Assembly (NCBI RefSeq): GCF_003367175.1
Contig: NZ_QRGA01000001.1
Location: forward strand, 620,001-684,000
DNA: 64,000 nucleotides
Reading direction: 5' to 3'
DNA from: Trinickia dinghuensis
Lineage (GTDB): Bacteria > Pseudomonadota > Gammaproteobacteria > Burkholderiales > Burkholderiaceae
Made by a program: the position numbers and the translations under genes. This document shows positions 53,085 to 62,125 of the stretch, one piece after another. The notes under the pieces were generated by a model, which worked only from the letters and a program-made list of their open reading frames with translations, had not been told where the DNA came from and did no database searches. Positions within the stretch are counted from its first letter, which is position 1. Each line of letters opens with the position of its first letter.

Positions 53085-55289
53085 TTACGCCCACGCCGCC
53101 TTCTGAGTGTTGCCGGCCGCGAGCAGTTCGGATTCCGAAGTAAGTCCGAGATAGACGATTCGCTTTGTGCCGCCCTCGAACAGCACTCGTGGCCAGCCAT
53201 AGCCGCCCGGTGCGTATTCGTGGAACCAAGGAACGCGGAACCAGATGCGGCTGTCGTGAACGTAGTCGTCGAGTAGCGTGACGATCGGCTTTTGAAGTCG
53301 GCCGGCGGCGTCTAGCGAAGCATGCTTCTTCAGAAAGCCCATAACGCCGGGTGCGGGTGCCGCCAAGAGATCGTCCGTTGGGCTGAACTGGCTGAAAATC
53401 GTGCTCCATGTCGATGCAAGCAAGATTCCGCTCTCGGCGAGCGTGACCTTCGGCGTGTCGCTGTCAGGCTGTTCGTGCGGGACCGACAGGGTGGGAGTGG
53501 TCGTCGGAGCAGTTGGGTGTGCACCGCGCTGCGCGTGGTTCACTCGCACGGTGGCGGCGACCTTCCATTTCTTCTCGCGTTCGTCAGGATGCAAAAAGCC
53601 CAGCAGCAAGCGCATCTCTTCCGCGCCCTGGCGCAGATCGTTCTGCTCGTTGGTCGTGACGTCCCATACGCCCTCGCCAGGGCGCGCCGGTGCGGCGTCC
53701 GTGGCGTCTGGATGGCCAGCCACGCCGCACAGCGCCTCCGTGCGTCGATCGATCTCCCGCTTCGCTGCCTCAATCTGCGCGTCGAGTTCCATGATCCTCG
53801 GCATGTTGGCCGGATACTCCCGGTCCCGCGTTGCCTGCAATCTCTGCCCCAGCAGTCGCGCCTGCTTTGCGTTCAGTGCCTTGAATTGCGGATCGGCATC
53901 CTTCGCTTTCTCGAGATTCACGGCCACTTTGTAAGGGGTCATGCGGTCTTCGTGAGCCTGGCGGAAGAACCCCTGATGGGTGACGTAGTCTGGCGTGTCC
54001 GGCTGCGCGCGCAATGCACGCCATGCCAGCATTTCCTCCATGCCGTGACGGATCGCATCTTCCATGCGGCCGATCGGGCCCGCGGACTTTAGCCATCCGT
54101 TGAAGGCGGCGATTGTTTGGGGGAGCAGGGCGAAATCTGCCCTCATTTGCGGGCTGTCGAGAATCGCGTCACCCTTCGTCAGCGGAACGCCGTACTTGAG
54201 CGCGTGAATGTACATGTCGTGCAGGGGGATCTGGCTGAGCTTGCCGCCGTCTCGCCGATCGGGCGCTCGCCCTTTACCCTGCTCGTTCGGTGCATAGCCG
54301 CCACCGACATCGGAATGAACCCCAGGGTAGGCGATTTCATGACGAATGCCTCCAGGATAGCTACCGCCCACCTCGCGGATCGAATCGACCGGGAAACTCA
54401 TGCGCTGCTCATGGATCGAGAACGCGTGAACACAATAGCGGACCGAATCGGGAATGCGCATGGCACCGTCGTTTGCAAATGCGAAGTGCCCATCGAACGT
54501 GCCGATGTTGACGGTCGCACGGGTTGAATCAGGTGGCCCCACGGACGCGACCGTATCGAACAGTCCCATGAAGTTCACTTGGTATTGCAGCGCGTACCTG
54601 CCTTCAAATTTTTTCGCGAGATTTCCTCCCGGTGCCCACTCGTTCACCAGTTTGTGGACGAACGCACGCGCGCATGCCGCCCCACGGGAAAAGCCGATCG
54701 CGTTGATCCAAATCTTCCGGATGGTGCGGGGCGGGTGTTCGTTCTCGACGGCTAGCTTGTGGGTCACGCCTAGTGTCTGGATCGGCTCGTCGAACCCGCT
54801 CATGTCGCCGTTCGCTCCGGCGTTGCAGAGCGCTTTCGCTTTGTCCCGGGATATCAGAGGCAGGGCGTTGTCCGGCGCAATCGCGTAGTAGACAGCATTC
54901 AGTACACGGATATATCCCAGTACGCAGCGCTGGTTAAAGCCCTTCGCCATCGCCTTGCCCATCCGCAGATAGGTTTCTTCGCCTATCTCGGGCAAGGGTG
55001 TACCGACACCGGGGATGTAGAACGCAAATATGCTTTCATCGTTCTTATCCAGTGCCACATTGAAAAGCCGCGCAACGTTGGTATGAGTGCGCTTGTTCGA
55101 GTCGCGCAGCGGATTGTCCGGAGCGTCGTTGTTATTCGTGCCATCAAAGAACAAGCTGATCTGCAGCGTCTGCCGGCATGACCGGGTCTCGTCATGCATC
55201 CGCAGGACGCCTAGGCTGAACGCGTCTTCGCTTTCCGATAATTGCAACCGACCGCCATCAGGTATCGCTTCAGGCCATTGAATCGCCAC
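53085..55289 (-). CDS. tle1: Tle1-type T6SS phospholipase effector (DUF2235)
   Basis: This 734-residue protein has a DUF2235 hydrolase domain from about residue 42 (LQISLFFDGTNNND), a GFSRG nucleophile motif (Ser201), FDTVAS (Asp245) and YPGVHSDVGGGY (His325), the arrangement of Tle1 lipases. The C-terminal 300 residues lack a motif I recognise and may bind membrane or the adaptor. The start is a GTG with GGAG 7 bases upstream. It should cleave phospholipids in rival cells. The lipoprotein encoded just upstream is probably its immunity. Confidence 0.88.
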   Translation of the reverse strand: MAIQWPEAIPDGGRLQLSESEDAFSLGVLRMHDETRSCRQTLQISLFFDGTNNNDAPDNPLRDSNKRTHTNVARLFNVALDKNDESIFAFYIPGVGTPLPEIGEETYLRMGKAMAKGFNQRCVLGYIRVLNAVYYAIAPDNALPLISRDKAKALCNAGANGDMSGFDEPIQTLGVTHKLAVENEHPPRTIRKIWINAIGFSRGAACARAFVHKLVNEWAPGGNLAKKFEGRYALQYQVNFMGLFDTVASVGPPDSTRATVNIGTFDGHFAFANDGAMRIPDSVRYCVHAFSIHEQRMSFPVDSIREVGGSYPGGIRHEIAYPGVHSDVGGGYAPNEQGKGRAPDRRDGGKLSQIPLHDMYIHALKYGVPLTKGDAILDSPQMRADFALLPQTIAAFNGWLKSAGPIGRMEDAIRHGMEEMLAWRALRAQPDTPDYVTHQGFFRQAHEDRMTPYKVAVNLEKAKDADPQFKALNAKQARLLGQRLQATRDREYPANMPRIMELDAQIEAAKREIDRRTEALCGVAGHPDATDAAPARPGEGVWDVTTNEQNDLRQGAEEMRLLLGFLHPDEREKKWKVAATVRVNHAQRGAHPTAPTTTPTLSVPHEQPDSDTPKVTLAESGILLASTWSTIFSQFSPTDDLLAAPAPGVMGFLKKHASLDAAGRLQKPIVTLLDDYVHDSRIWFRVPWFHEYAPGGYGWPRVLFEGGTKRIVYLGLTSESELLAAGNTQKAAWA

Positions 55290-55294
55290 CGCAT
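55260..55294 (-). repeat. Gene-start repeat, tle1 copy
   Basis: The 31 bp around the tle1 start (ATGCGGTGGCGATTCAATGG and onward) match the segment at 55948-55978 at 25 positions, in the same reading frame (IQW shared). See the matching copy. Confidence 0.6.
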
Positions 55295-55304
55295 TTCTCC
55301 GTTA

Positions 55305-55985
55305 TCAGTCGTGGGCCGGCGGAGAAAGCCGGTTCCACTCTTCGTCGAGTACTCCCTGCGCGATGTATGGGTCGTTATCGGCTGGCCGAATGTTCGGGTT
55401 GTTGCCCCCATTGTGATTGCCGTCGGTCAGCATGACGCGAATCCTATCGCCCGGCAGGAAGATGCCCCACGCGTCGCCGGTGTTCCCGCTGCTATATGGT
55501 GCAATCCGCACGTTCTCGGCCTTGTACCAATAACCCCATTTCTTCCCGTCGGGCCTCTTCTTTTCCACCAGCCAGCGCACTGTCAGTTTCAGGTCCGGCT
55601 GCCATTCGGCCGGAAGACTGGTGCAACAAACCGCTTTACCACCGCCGGAAGGTCTGCCATCAGCCCTGATAGGCATCACATTCGGGCCTCCACCGCCGAT
55701 GCGGCTTCCTGCGGGACCTGTTATCGCAAAGGTATGGATGTACCACTGCGTGTAATTCAATGCCCTGGTATCTCCCGACAGCAGTTCGACATGGCGAGGG
55801 ATCTCGATCGACATCACCGCTGTCGACTGCCCCACCGTGCACGCGGCCAGAGACACGCAGAGCATCGGTATCGCAACGGCCATTGCGATACGCCATCGCG
55901 CACCGATGCGTTTTCGGATCGAGCCACCTGTTCTATCCCACATCGCGTCACTCCATTGAATCGTCACTGCGTGTCTGCGTTGCAT
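55305..55985 (-). CDS. DUF3304 lipoprotein, probable Tle1 immunity (Tli1)
   Basis: This 226-residue protein has a lipobox LAAC after a hydrophobic segment (MAVAIPMLCVSLAAC) and DUF3304 wording (WYIHTFAITGPAGSRIGGGG, KAVCCTSLPAEWQPDLKLTVRW, ending QGVLDEEWN). DUF3304 lipoproteins are usual neighbours of Tle1 and bind it in the periplasm. The N-terminus is uncertain: ATGs at 55985, 55943 and 55883 are possible, and the last gives a normal lipoprotein signal. The first 15 codons resemble the start of tle1. Confidence 0.82.
   Translation of the reverse strand: MQRRHAVTIQWSDAMWDRTGGSIRKRIGARWRIAMAVAIPMLCVSLAACTVGQSTAVMSIEIPRHVELLSGDTRALNYTQWYIHTFAITGPAGSRIGGGGPNVMPIRADGRPSGGGKAVCCTSLPAEWQPDLKLTVRWLVEKKRPDGKKWGYWYKAENVRIAPYSSGNTGDAWGIFLPGDRIRVMLTDGNHNGGNNPNIRPADNDPYIAQGVLDEEWNRLSPPAHD
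55948..55978 (-). repeat. Gene-start repeat, DUF3304 copy
   Basis: This minus-strand segment reads ACGCAGTGACGATTCAATGG and onward, 25 of 31 identical to the tle1 start. It encodes VTIQWSDA against VAIQWPEA at tle1. It looks like a leftover of a duplicated gene start. Confidence 0.55.
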
Positions 55986-56050
55986 GAGGCGTTCACGTCA
56001 CGGACACCGACACTCCGTCCGCGTGCTCGAGCGATCCATCGAATCCCGAA

Positions 56051-58531
56051 TTAGCGAGGCACGAGCGCGGCCCCACTCCGTGCAGCCTTCAGCATGCATT
56101 CGACGCAAACGCCTTTCGGCGCAAGGCCAACCGGCGAATCCTGCGGCCCCGGCAATGAGTGTGTCGATGCAAACGCAACAAATTTCCCAGGCGTGAAGAT
56201 TTGCGCGCCACTGTCGTCGAGCACGAGTCGGCTTTTGCCGCCGTGCAGTTCCAGGCGTTCAACACCGGTTATCTGGACGACCTTCGTCAGCAGTTGAATC
56301 GACTTGGCGGACTCCAGCTTGATAGAACTCGTTATCGCATGAAGAATGATGTCGCCCATGGCGGCCGAGATCCTGATGGCCGCGCGTTGTGCAAACAAGC
56401 TGATTTTGTCGACCACACTCGCATACAGCGACGCGCCGGCCGCAACCGACACGTTCTGTCCCGCTGTGAGTGCAACATGATCACCCCCATTGACATGAAC
56501 AGTCGCCGACGTCGTCGCTTGCAGCCCGCTCGCACCGGCGAACAGCAGATGCGGTTCGCTCAGTTCAGGAAACGAATCGTCGCCGCGGCTACCCGTGCTG
56601 CCCTTGATACCTTCGATCTGGGTATGCAACGCATCGGCTACGTTGCTCTGGTCACCTCCGTCGTCCTGCGCTCCGCTCCGTTGCGCCAGCGTGCTCATTT
56701 GGTCGTGCAGCGCGTGCGCACTTGCGAGACGTGATATCGGCTCACTCACATCCGAGATGTGCGACTTCGCCTCTTGCCTCGCCTCGGTACTGACCAACAT
56801 GCCCTTGCCCGAGCGAATCGCACCCACGGCATCGGTGCGCAGCTCGAACCCCTCGCCGCGCGCATCCTGCCTGCCATGCCAGCCCTCGATGCGGGTGATG
56901 CTTCCCAGCGACAACTGACTCGCAGCATGATCACTGCGTAGTTGGGCCTGGATCGCATTCGCCGTGTCATCCAAAACCAAGTGATTGCTGCGGCCGCCTA
57001 GCTGATTACCCTCTTCGCCCACCAACTCGGGGCTGCGAATGCCCATCAACGCACGTTGGTGCGGCAACCGCCAAGCCGATAGCTTCACCGCGTTCTGCAC
57101 GCGACCCGTCACGATGGGATGATCAGGATTCCCATCCAGCCACATGACGATGACCTCGGAGCCGATTCGCGGCAGCGCACTCATGCCCTGGCCTCCCCCC
57201 GCCCAACCGCTCGACACACGAACCCACGTCGTATATTTGCCCTCGCGGTCCCAGTGAAATTGCACCAGGCAGCGGCCGTACTCATCGGTGTAAAGGCTCT
57301 CGCGCTCGGGCCCAACGACGGTCGCCGTCTGTGGCGCCAGGATGCGCGTGGCGACACTGTTGTACCCACGTATCGGCCGCCAGCGCGTGCGCTTGCTCAC
57401 GCACATAAATCGATTGCTGTACGTCGCCTTCGCGCCCACTCCCTGGAGATAGTTATTCGTCGCGACGTGATGCGCGAACGTAATCAGGTACTGGTCATCG
57501 TAGTGGCTAGGGCTAAGCTGAAACCCAACCTGATCCGTCAGTTGAAACCACCGTCCCGGCATCACGAAGCGATTGTTGCCGCTCGCCTCGTACTGCCGCG
57601 CGATCGCCTCGATCGCTTCGATGCGTCGGCTGGTTTGCCACTGCCCGTCGTCCATGTTGCGATGCCCGTATGCGCCCGCGTACTCGTACCACTCCAGCTG
57701 CTGCCCGCCACTGCTAGCCCAAGCATCGGTACGCGCGTCGGCCAGGCCGCCGGTACGCGCGTTTAGATCGCTGTGCTTGAAGTCGGTGCGAGACTCCAAA
57801 ATGTGCGTGGACGTGATTTGCTCGATAGGCGACCACGATGCAACGCTGTCCGCTTCCCGTGAGCCTGCCTCGCTGCGGTAACGAATCTTGGGGCTGTCGC
57901 CGTCGATTGCCGGCTCGGTGCGTATCGGATCGGACACGATCAGCTTGTGCTCGGTTGCCGTGTGCTCGTACCAATAGCACAAGCCCAAATGCTCCCAGCG
58001 GCGGTGGACGTAGTTGTGGTCGTGCTCGTCGAACTGGCACGCCATCGACATCGAAGGGTCTTTCTCGTAGACCTTCCATTCCCATACCGGCAGCGTCCCG
58101 TAGTCTTGGAAGATAGTGGCGGTTTGGCCACGGATAGCCTGGTTCAAGAACAGCCTATTGTTTTTGCGTAGCGTCAGGTACCTCATCCATGGGCCGACGT
58201 CCGCTTCGTAACACGTTATGCCGCCATCTGCGCGCACGAGCCGGAACGAGAAGATGTAGCCGTTGAAATGCCGGAAGCTTTCGTCGTTGCGCAGCAACCG
58301 CACCGAAATCAGCTTGCCGATGAAATCGTTAGGATCGAGCTTCGCGTTATCGGACAGCATCTCGATAACGAATCGGAAATCGCGCGACAAGGATTCCTCA
58401 CCTTCAAGGCGGTTCACCACCAGGATGTCGCACGGCGCATCGTCCTGCGGGAACGACAGCGTCAATAGCCGATTGTTCTGCATTCCTGCAGCGAGCTTCC
58501 GGATATCTTGGGCAGACAGGTGGGTATTCAT
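56051..58531 (-). CDS. vgrG: VgrG type VI secretion spike protein
   Basis: This 826-residue protein has a gp27-like domain (about residues 20-380, FRFVIEMLSDNAKLDPNDFIGK), a gp5 OB fold (YGRCLVQFHWDREGKYTTWVRV, GSEVIVMWLDGNPDHPIVTGRV) and a DUF2345 beta-helix (about residues 580-780). The C-terminus ends near Cys residues in KGVCVECML. It forms the trimeric spike that delivers the module's effector. There is no extra toxin domain. ATGs at 58531 and 58558 are both possible and neither has a good ribosome site. Confidence 0.92.
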   Translation of the reverse strand: MNTHLSAQDIRKLAAGMQNNRLLTLSFPQDDAPCDILVVNRLEGEESLSRDFRFVIEMLSDNAKLDPNDFIGKLISVRLLRNDESFRHFNGYIFSFRLVRADGGITCYEADVGPWMRYLTLRKNNRLFLNQAIRGQTATIFQDYGTLPVWEWKVYEKDPSMSMACQFDEHDHNYVHRRWEHLGLCYWYEHTATEHKLIVSDPIRTEPAIDGDSPKIRYRSEAGSREADSVASWSPIEQITSTHILESRTDFKHSDLNARTGGLADARTDAWASSGGQQLEWYEYAGAYGHRNMDDGQWQTSRRIEAIEAIARQYEASGNNRFVMPGRWFQLTDQVGFQLSPSHYDDQYLITFAHHVATNNYLQGVGAKATYSNRFMCVSKRTRWRPIRGYNSVATRILAPQTATVVGPERESLYTDEYGRCLVQFHWDREGKYTTWVRVSSGWAGGGQGMSALPRIGSEVIVMWLDGNPDHPIVTGRVQNAVKLSAWRLPHQRALMGIRSPELVGEEGNQLGGRSNHLVLDDTANAIQAQLRSDHAASQLSLGSITRIEGWHGRQDARGEGFELRTDAVGAIRSGKGMLVSTEARQEAKSHISDVSEPISRLASAHALHDQMSTLAQRSGAQDDGGDQSNVADALHTQIEGIKGSTGSRGDDSFPELSEPHLLFAGASGLQATTSATVHVNGGDHVALTAGQNVSVAAGASLYASVVDKISLFAQRAAIRISAAMGDIILHAITSSIKLESAKSIQLLTKVVQITGVERLELHGGKSRLVLDDSGAQIFTPGKFVAFASTHSLPGPQDSPVGLAPKGVCVECMLKAARSGAALVPR

Positions 58532-58855
58532 TGGCACGCCCGACGAATAAGCCAGCATTCAGATTCGGGCGATTCTACAGAGCGGCCTCTTCGCGGTGAG
58601 ATAGATTAAATCGCTTTCGGAATTATCTGATGTTCACAGGCAAATGTTTCCAATCCATTTAGCATTTTCAGCAACTATTTCCAATGAAGATCCGCCGTTA
58701 GGACTGAGAAACCGCTTGCTACAGTGTGCGCCTCGCTAGCGGGCGTCATCGAGAAGAAGCCGAAGAGCGCGCGCAACATGGCAATGAAGAAAGTCGCGCT
58801 AGAACGCAGAAGCCCCGCTTACGCGGGGCTTCTGGTACATCGGGACCGGATCCTC
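58532..58855. other. AT-rich region upstream of vgrG
   Basis: This gap holds the vgrG promoter on the minus strand and the mctP terminator hairpin. The 58590-58700 segment is markedly AT-rich, marking the edge of the T6SS module. I see no gene in it. Confidence 0.5.
58808..58833. terminator. Perfect hairpin downstream of mctP
   Basis: An 11-bp perfect stem (58808-58818 with 58823-58833, arms AGAAGCCCCGC and complement) encloses the loop TTAC, 23 bp after the mctP stop. No long U-tract follows on the minus strand, but the stem is strong enough to be a terminator in either direction. Confidence 0.7.
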
Positions 58856-60352
58856 TTACCTAACCGCCACGTCCACCTGCCCGACGCGACTCTTCGCCGT
58901 CACAGCCGAAACGACCACCGTCACGACGATATTGACGACCAGCGCGATCAAGCCGATATACGTGGGATACGTCGCCCCCGCGAAATGCAGCGCGTAGACG
59001 GGCTTCAATCCCTGCTCGGCGGCCAGCACCGTGCCCAGCGAGATTCCCGCCAGCCAGCCGAGGAACAGCCCCGACGAGGTCAAGCGGCGCGTATAGAGCG
59101 AGAACACGACAGCCGGGAAGATCTGCAAGATCCAAACACCGCCCAGCAGCTGCATATCGATCGCGTAATGCGTCGGCAGCACGACAATAAACAGCAGCGC
59201 ACCGAACTTCACGACGAGCGACACGAGCTTCGCGTTCGACGCTTCCTTCTCCGGCGTTGCATTCGGCGCGATCAGCGGCTTATAGAGATTGCGCGTGAAC
59301 AGATTCGCCGCGCCGATCGACATGATCGCCGCCGGCACCAACGCGCTGATCGCGATTGCCGCGGCCGCGAAGCCGACGAACCACGACGGGAACAGCGTCA
59401 GAAACAGCGCCGGCACGACATCGGATGCCGATTTCACGTGCACGCCGGCAGCGATCGCCATGTAGCCGAGCAGCGCGATCAGACCGAGCAGCACGGTATA
59501 GGCCGGCAGGAAGATCGCGTTCTTCTTGACCGTCGCGGCCGAACTCGACGAGAGCACGCCCGTCATCGTGTGCGGATACATGAACGCGGCCAGCGCGGAA
59601 CCCAGTGCGAGCGTCGCATAAGCCGTGAATTGCGACGGCTTCAGCAAAATGCCCGTGGCACCGCCCTTCGCCGCAAAGTACTTGTCCGCGGTATCGAACA
59701 GTGCACCGTAGCCGCCGAGCTTGGTCGGAATCCAGCAGACCGCGGCGATCACCACGATGTAGATCATGATGTCCTTCACGAACGCGATCATCGCCGGCGC
59801 GCGCAGGCCGCTTGCATAGGTGTAGAGCGCAAGAATCACGAAGGCGATGATCAGCGGCAGTTCGCCGCCGATACCGAGGCTCTTGATCACCACCTGCATG
59901 CCGACGAGCTGCAGCGCGATATAAGGCATCGTCGCGACGATACCCGTCACGGCAATCGCCGCCGGCAGCCACTTGCCGCCGAACACACCCTGCACGTAAT
60001 CGGCCGCGGTGATGTGGTCGCCGCGCTTGCACGCCTCCCACAACTTGGGCATCACCGCGAACACGAACGGATAGACGATGATCGTGTAAGGCAGTGCAAA
60101 GAAGCCGTACGCGCCCACGGAGTAAACGAGCGCGGGCACGGCGATGACGGTGTAGGCGGTATAGAAATCCCCGCCCACCAAGAACCAAGAAATGACGGTG
60201 CCGAATTGGCGTCCGCCGAGTCCCCATTCATGCAGTTGCGAGAGGTCGCCGCGTTTCCAGCGTGCCGCGACGAAACCCATCACCGTAATGAGTGCGAAGA
60301 ACGCGATGAAGATCGTCAGAGCGGTCGTATTGATCGAAGTGGGTTCGGTCAT
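58856..60352 (-). CDS. mctP: Monocarboxylate sodium/solute symporter (MctP type)
   Basis: This 498-residue protein has 13 predicted helices of the SSS family. The MctP wording HEWGLGGRQFGTVISWFLVGGDFYTAYTVIAVPALVYSVGAYGFFALPYTIIVYPF is clear. It imports small monocarboxylates such as lactate, pyruvate or acetate. The ATG overlaps the DUF3311 stop by ATGA, the usual partnership for this transporter. Confidence 0.9.
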   Translation of the reverse strand: MTEPTSINTTALTIFIAFFALITVMGFVAARWKRGDLSQLHEWGLGGRQFGTVISWFLVGGDFYTAYTVIAVPALVYSVGAYGFFALPYTIIVYPFVFAVMPKLWEACKRGDHITAADYVQGVFGGKWLPAAIAVTGIVATMPYIALQLVGMQVVIKSLGIGGELPLIIAFVILALYTYASGLRAPAMIAFVKDIMIYIVVIAAVCWIPTKLGGYGALFDTADKYFAAKGGATGILLKPSQFTAYATLALGSALAAFMYPHTMTGVLSSSSAATVKKNAIFLPAYTVLLGLIALLGYMAIAAGVHVKSASDVVPALFLTLFPSWFVGFAAAAIAISALVPAAIMSIGAANLFTRNLYKPLIAPNATPEKEASNAKLVSLVVKFGALLFIVVLPTHYAIDMQLLGGVWILQIFPAVVFSLYTRRLTSSGLFLGWLAGISLGTVLAAEQGLKPVYALHFAGATYPTYIGLIALVVNIVVTVVVSAVTAKSRVGQVDVAVR

Positions 60353-60546
60353 TTGGCGCTCCGGTAGACGGCGTACATCAACAGCGAGGTAATCGGCACC
60401 CAGAGGAACTGGTACCAGTAGAAGAACGGGAAGCCGAGTAGCGAAGGCCGGCCGCCGCTATAGAACGGCAGCCATAGCAAGGCGAAATACGGCAACAGCA
60501 AAATCAGCGGCAGCCACGAACGGCGTGGCGGATGGGAGGTCTCCAT
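60349..60546 (-). CDS. DUF3311 small membrane partner of MctP
   Basis: This 65-residue protein has two helices (LPLILLLPYFALLWLPFYS and FLWVPITSLLMYAVYRS), typical of DUF3311 proteins encoded before SSS symporters. It may stabilise the transporter. I start it at METSH (60546); upstream in-frame residues are Arg/Ala-rich and not family-like. Confidence 0.82.
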   Translation of the reverse strand: METSHPPRRSWLPLILLLPYFALLWLPFYSGGRPSLLGFPFFYWYQFLWVPITSLLMYAVYRSAK

Positions 60547-60984
60547 GATGCTCCTTAGGGGCTGACGATAAGGCGACCGGCATCTTGCAGGGGCAGCCGC
60601 TCGCACTCTGTCTTTATTGAACTATCGTGGGGTGAATCGGGCCGAACGCGTTGTTTGCTTGGAGGCGCAGGGCTGAGCCTCATGCAAATCGAATCGCGTT
60701 TGACGGCCGTAGTATTTCCGCGCCATATGTTGGCCGCAAGCGCACAACTACTTAGGGGTGCTACGTAAAACTACGTAGGGCTAGCCGCCGCGGCGTTTCG
60801 TGGCTCGCCGCCGGGTGTTCTTATCTTGGCAACGGCCTTGTCAAGTCACGCGATCAACACCTTGGCAATCACACAACACCAATAACTCGGACGAAGATCA
60901 GATCCGCTAGAATCGCCTCCGCCGTCAAATCTGCACCACACAATAAACGACGCCAATCGAGCACATTCCAACTCCGGGGTAATC
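60547..60984. other. Divergent control region between DUF3311-mctP and the porin
   Basis: This 438-bp gap has promoters for both directions and no gene. It holds three CTAC(G/T)TA repeats (60748-60780) and a hairpin CTTGGCAA-N5-TTGTCAAG at 60825-60845. Confidence 0.5.
60748..60780. promoter_or_regulatory. CTACGTA repeat cluster
   Basis: CTACTTAGGG (60748), CTACGTAAAA (60761) and CTACGTAGGG (60771) form a closely spaced set; the last contains the palindrome CTACGTAG. They lie about 200 bp upstream of each divergent gene. They look like binding sites for a response regulator or similar activator of mctP or the porin. Confidence 0.45.
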
Positions 60985-62082
60985 TTGAAAGCATTGAAAG
61001 TATTCGTGCCGGCTGTGCTGGCCGCTGCCGCCTGCGTGGCCCAAGCCCAAAGCAGCGTCACGCTATACGGCACCATCGATGAAGGCTTCGACTACATCCG
61101 CAACGTGAACGGACATTCGGACTACACGTTGACGAGCGGCACTCAGCAACTGGGCGACCGTTGGGGACTCAAAGGCAGCGAAGATCTCGGCAACGGCTTG
61201 CACGCGGTCTTCCAATTGGAGAACGGCTTCGCCCTCAATACCGGTGCGGCGCTGCCCAACGGGCAGATGTTCGGTCGTCAGGCGTATGTCGGCCTCTCGT
61301 CGGAGGAGACCGGCACCGTCACGCTTGGACGCCAATACGATTCCGTCGTCGACTATGTCGCACCGCTGGCCGCGGCCGGAAGCTGGGGCGGCACGCTGTT
61401 CGCCCATCCGTTCGATGCCGACAATCTAGACGATTCGTTCCGCGTCAATAACGCGATCAAGTACACCAGCGCAAACTATGCAGGCCTGCAGTTGGGCGGT
61501 GTCTACGGGTTCAGCAATCAGGCCGGCTCATTCGCGAGCAATCGCGTCTGGAGCGCCGGCGCACGCTATCAAGCAGGTGCGCTAACCGCCGCCGCGGCGT
61601 ATATGGATATCGACGGAGCCGACGAAACAACCGGCGGAGCCGTTACCGATGCGCCATACATCTCCAGCCGGCAGCGCATTGCCGCAGCCGGCGTGAACTA
61701 TGCAATCGGCGCGACGAAGTTCGGTCTTGTGTACACGCATAGCGACATCTACGGTCGCCCGGATCTCCCTGCGCAGCAGTCGCTGAAATTCGACAACATC
61801 GAAGCCAACGCAAAATGGGATGTTTCGTCGGCGTTGTATCTCGCGGCGATGTATTTGTACACGCGCGAATCGATCGCCACCACGACCGCGCATTATTTCC
61901 CACATCGCAACGAGTTCGGCTTGACGGCAGGCTACCACTTGTCGAAGCGTACCGAAGTCTATGCGCAAGGCCTGTACGAGCATGCAACGGGTAGCACCGT
62001 GCTCGGCCAAATCGGCGACACGGCGGCTTCGTCATCGCACGACGAAACGGTCGCACGCGTCGGCATTCGCACCGCGTTCTAA
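60985..62082 (+). CDS. Outer-membrane porin (Burkholderia OmpC-like)
   Basis: This 365-residue protein has a signal peptide (VFVPAVLAAAACVAQAQ), a mature start SSVTLYGTIDEGFDY and repeated beta strands, with GLKGSEDLGNGLHAVFQLENGF and a C-terminal aromatic VGIRTAF. It is a trimeric 16-strand general-diffusion porin. The start is a TTG at 60985 with a CCGGGG element ahead. A terminator hairpin follows. Confidence 0.92.
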   Translation: MKALKVFVPAVLAAAACVAQAQSSVTLYGTIDEGFDYIRNVNGHSDYTLTSGTQQLGDRWGLKGSEDLGNGLHAVFQLENGFALNTGAALPNGQMFGRQAYVGLSSEETGTVTLGRQYDSVVDYVAPLAAAGSWGGTLFAHPFDADNLDDSFRVNNAIKYTSANYAGLQLGGVYGFSNQAGSFASNRVWSAGARYQAGALTAAAAYMDIDGADETTGGAVTDAPYISSRQRIAAAGVNYAIGATKFGLVYTHSDIYGRPDLPAQQSLKFDNIEANAKWDVSSALYLAAMYLYTRESIATTTAHYFPHRNEFGLTAGYHLSKRTEVYAQGLYEHATGSTVLGQIGDTAASSSHDETVARVGIRTAF

Positions 62083-62103
62083 CGCACCAGCAATGTGAAG
62101 GAT

Positions 62104-62125
62104 GGGGCGGGGGCCTACCCGCCCC
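62104..62125. terminator. Hairpin between the porin and LysR genes
   Basis: GGGGCGGG (62104-62111) pairs with CCCGCCCC (62118-62125) around a six-base loop. It overlaps the LysR stop codon and can end the convergent transcripts from either side. Confidence 0.55.
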
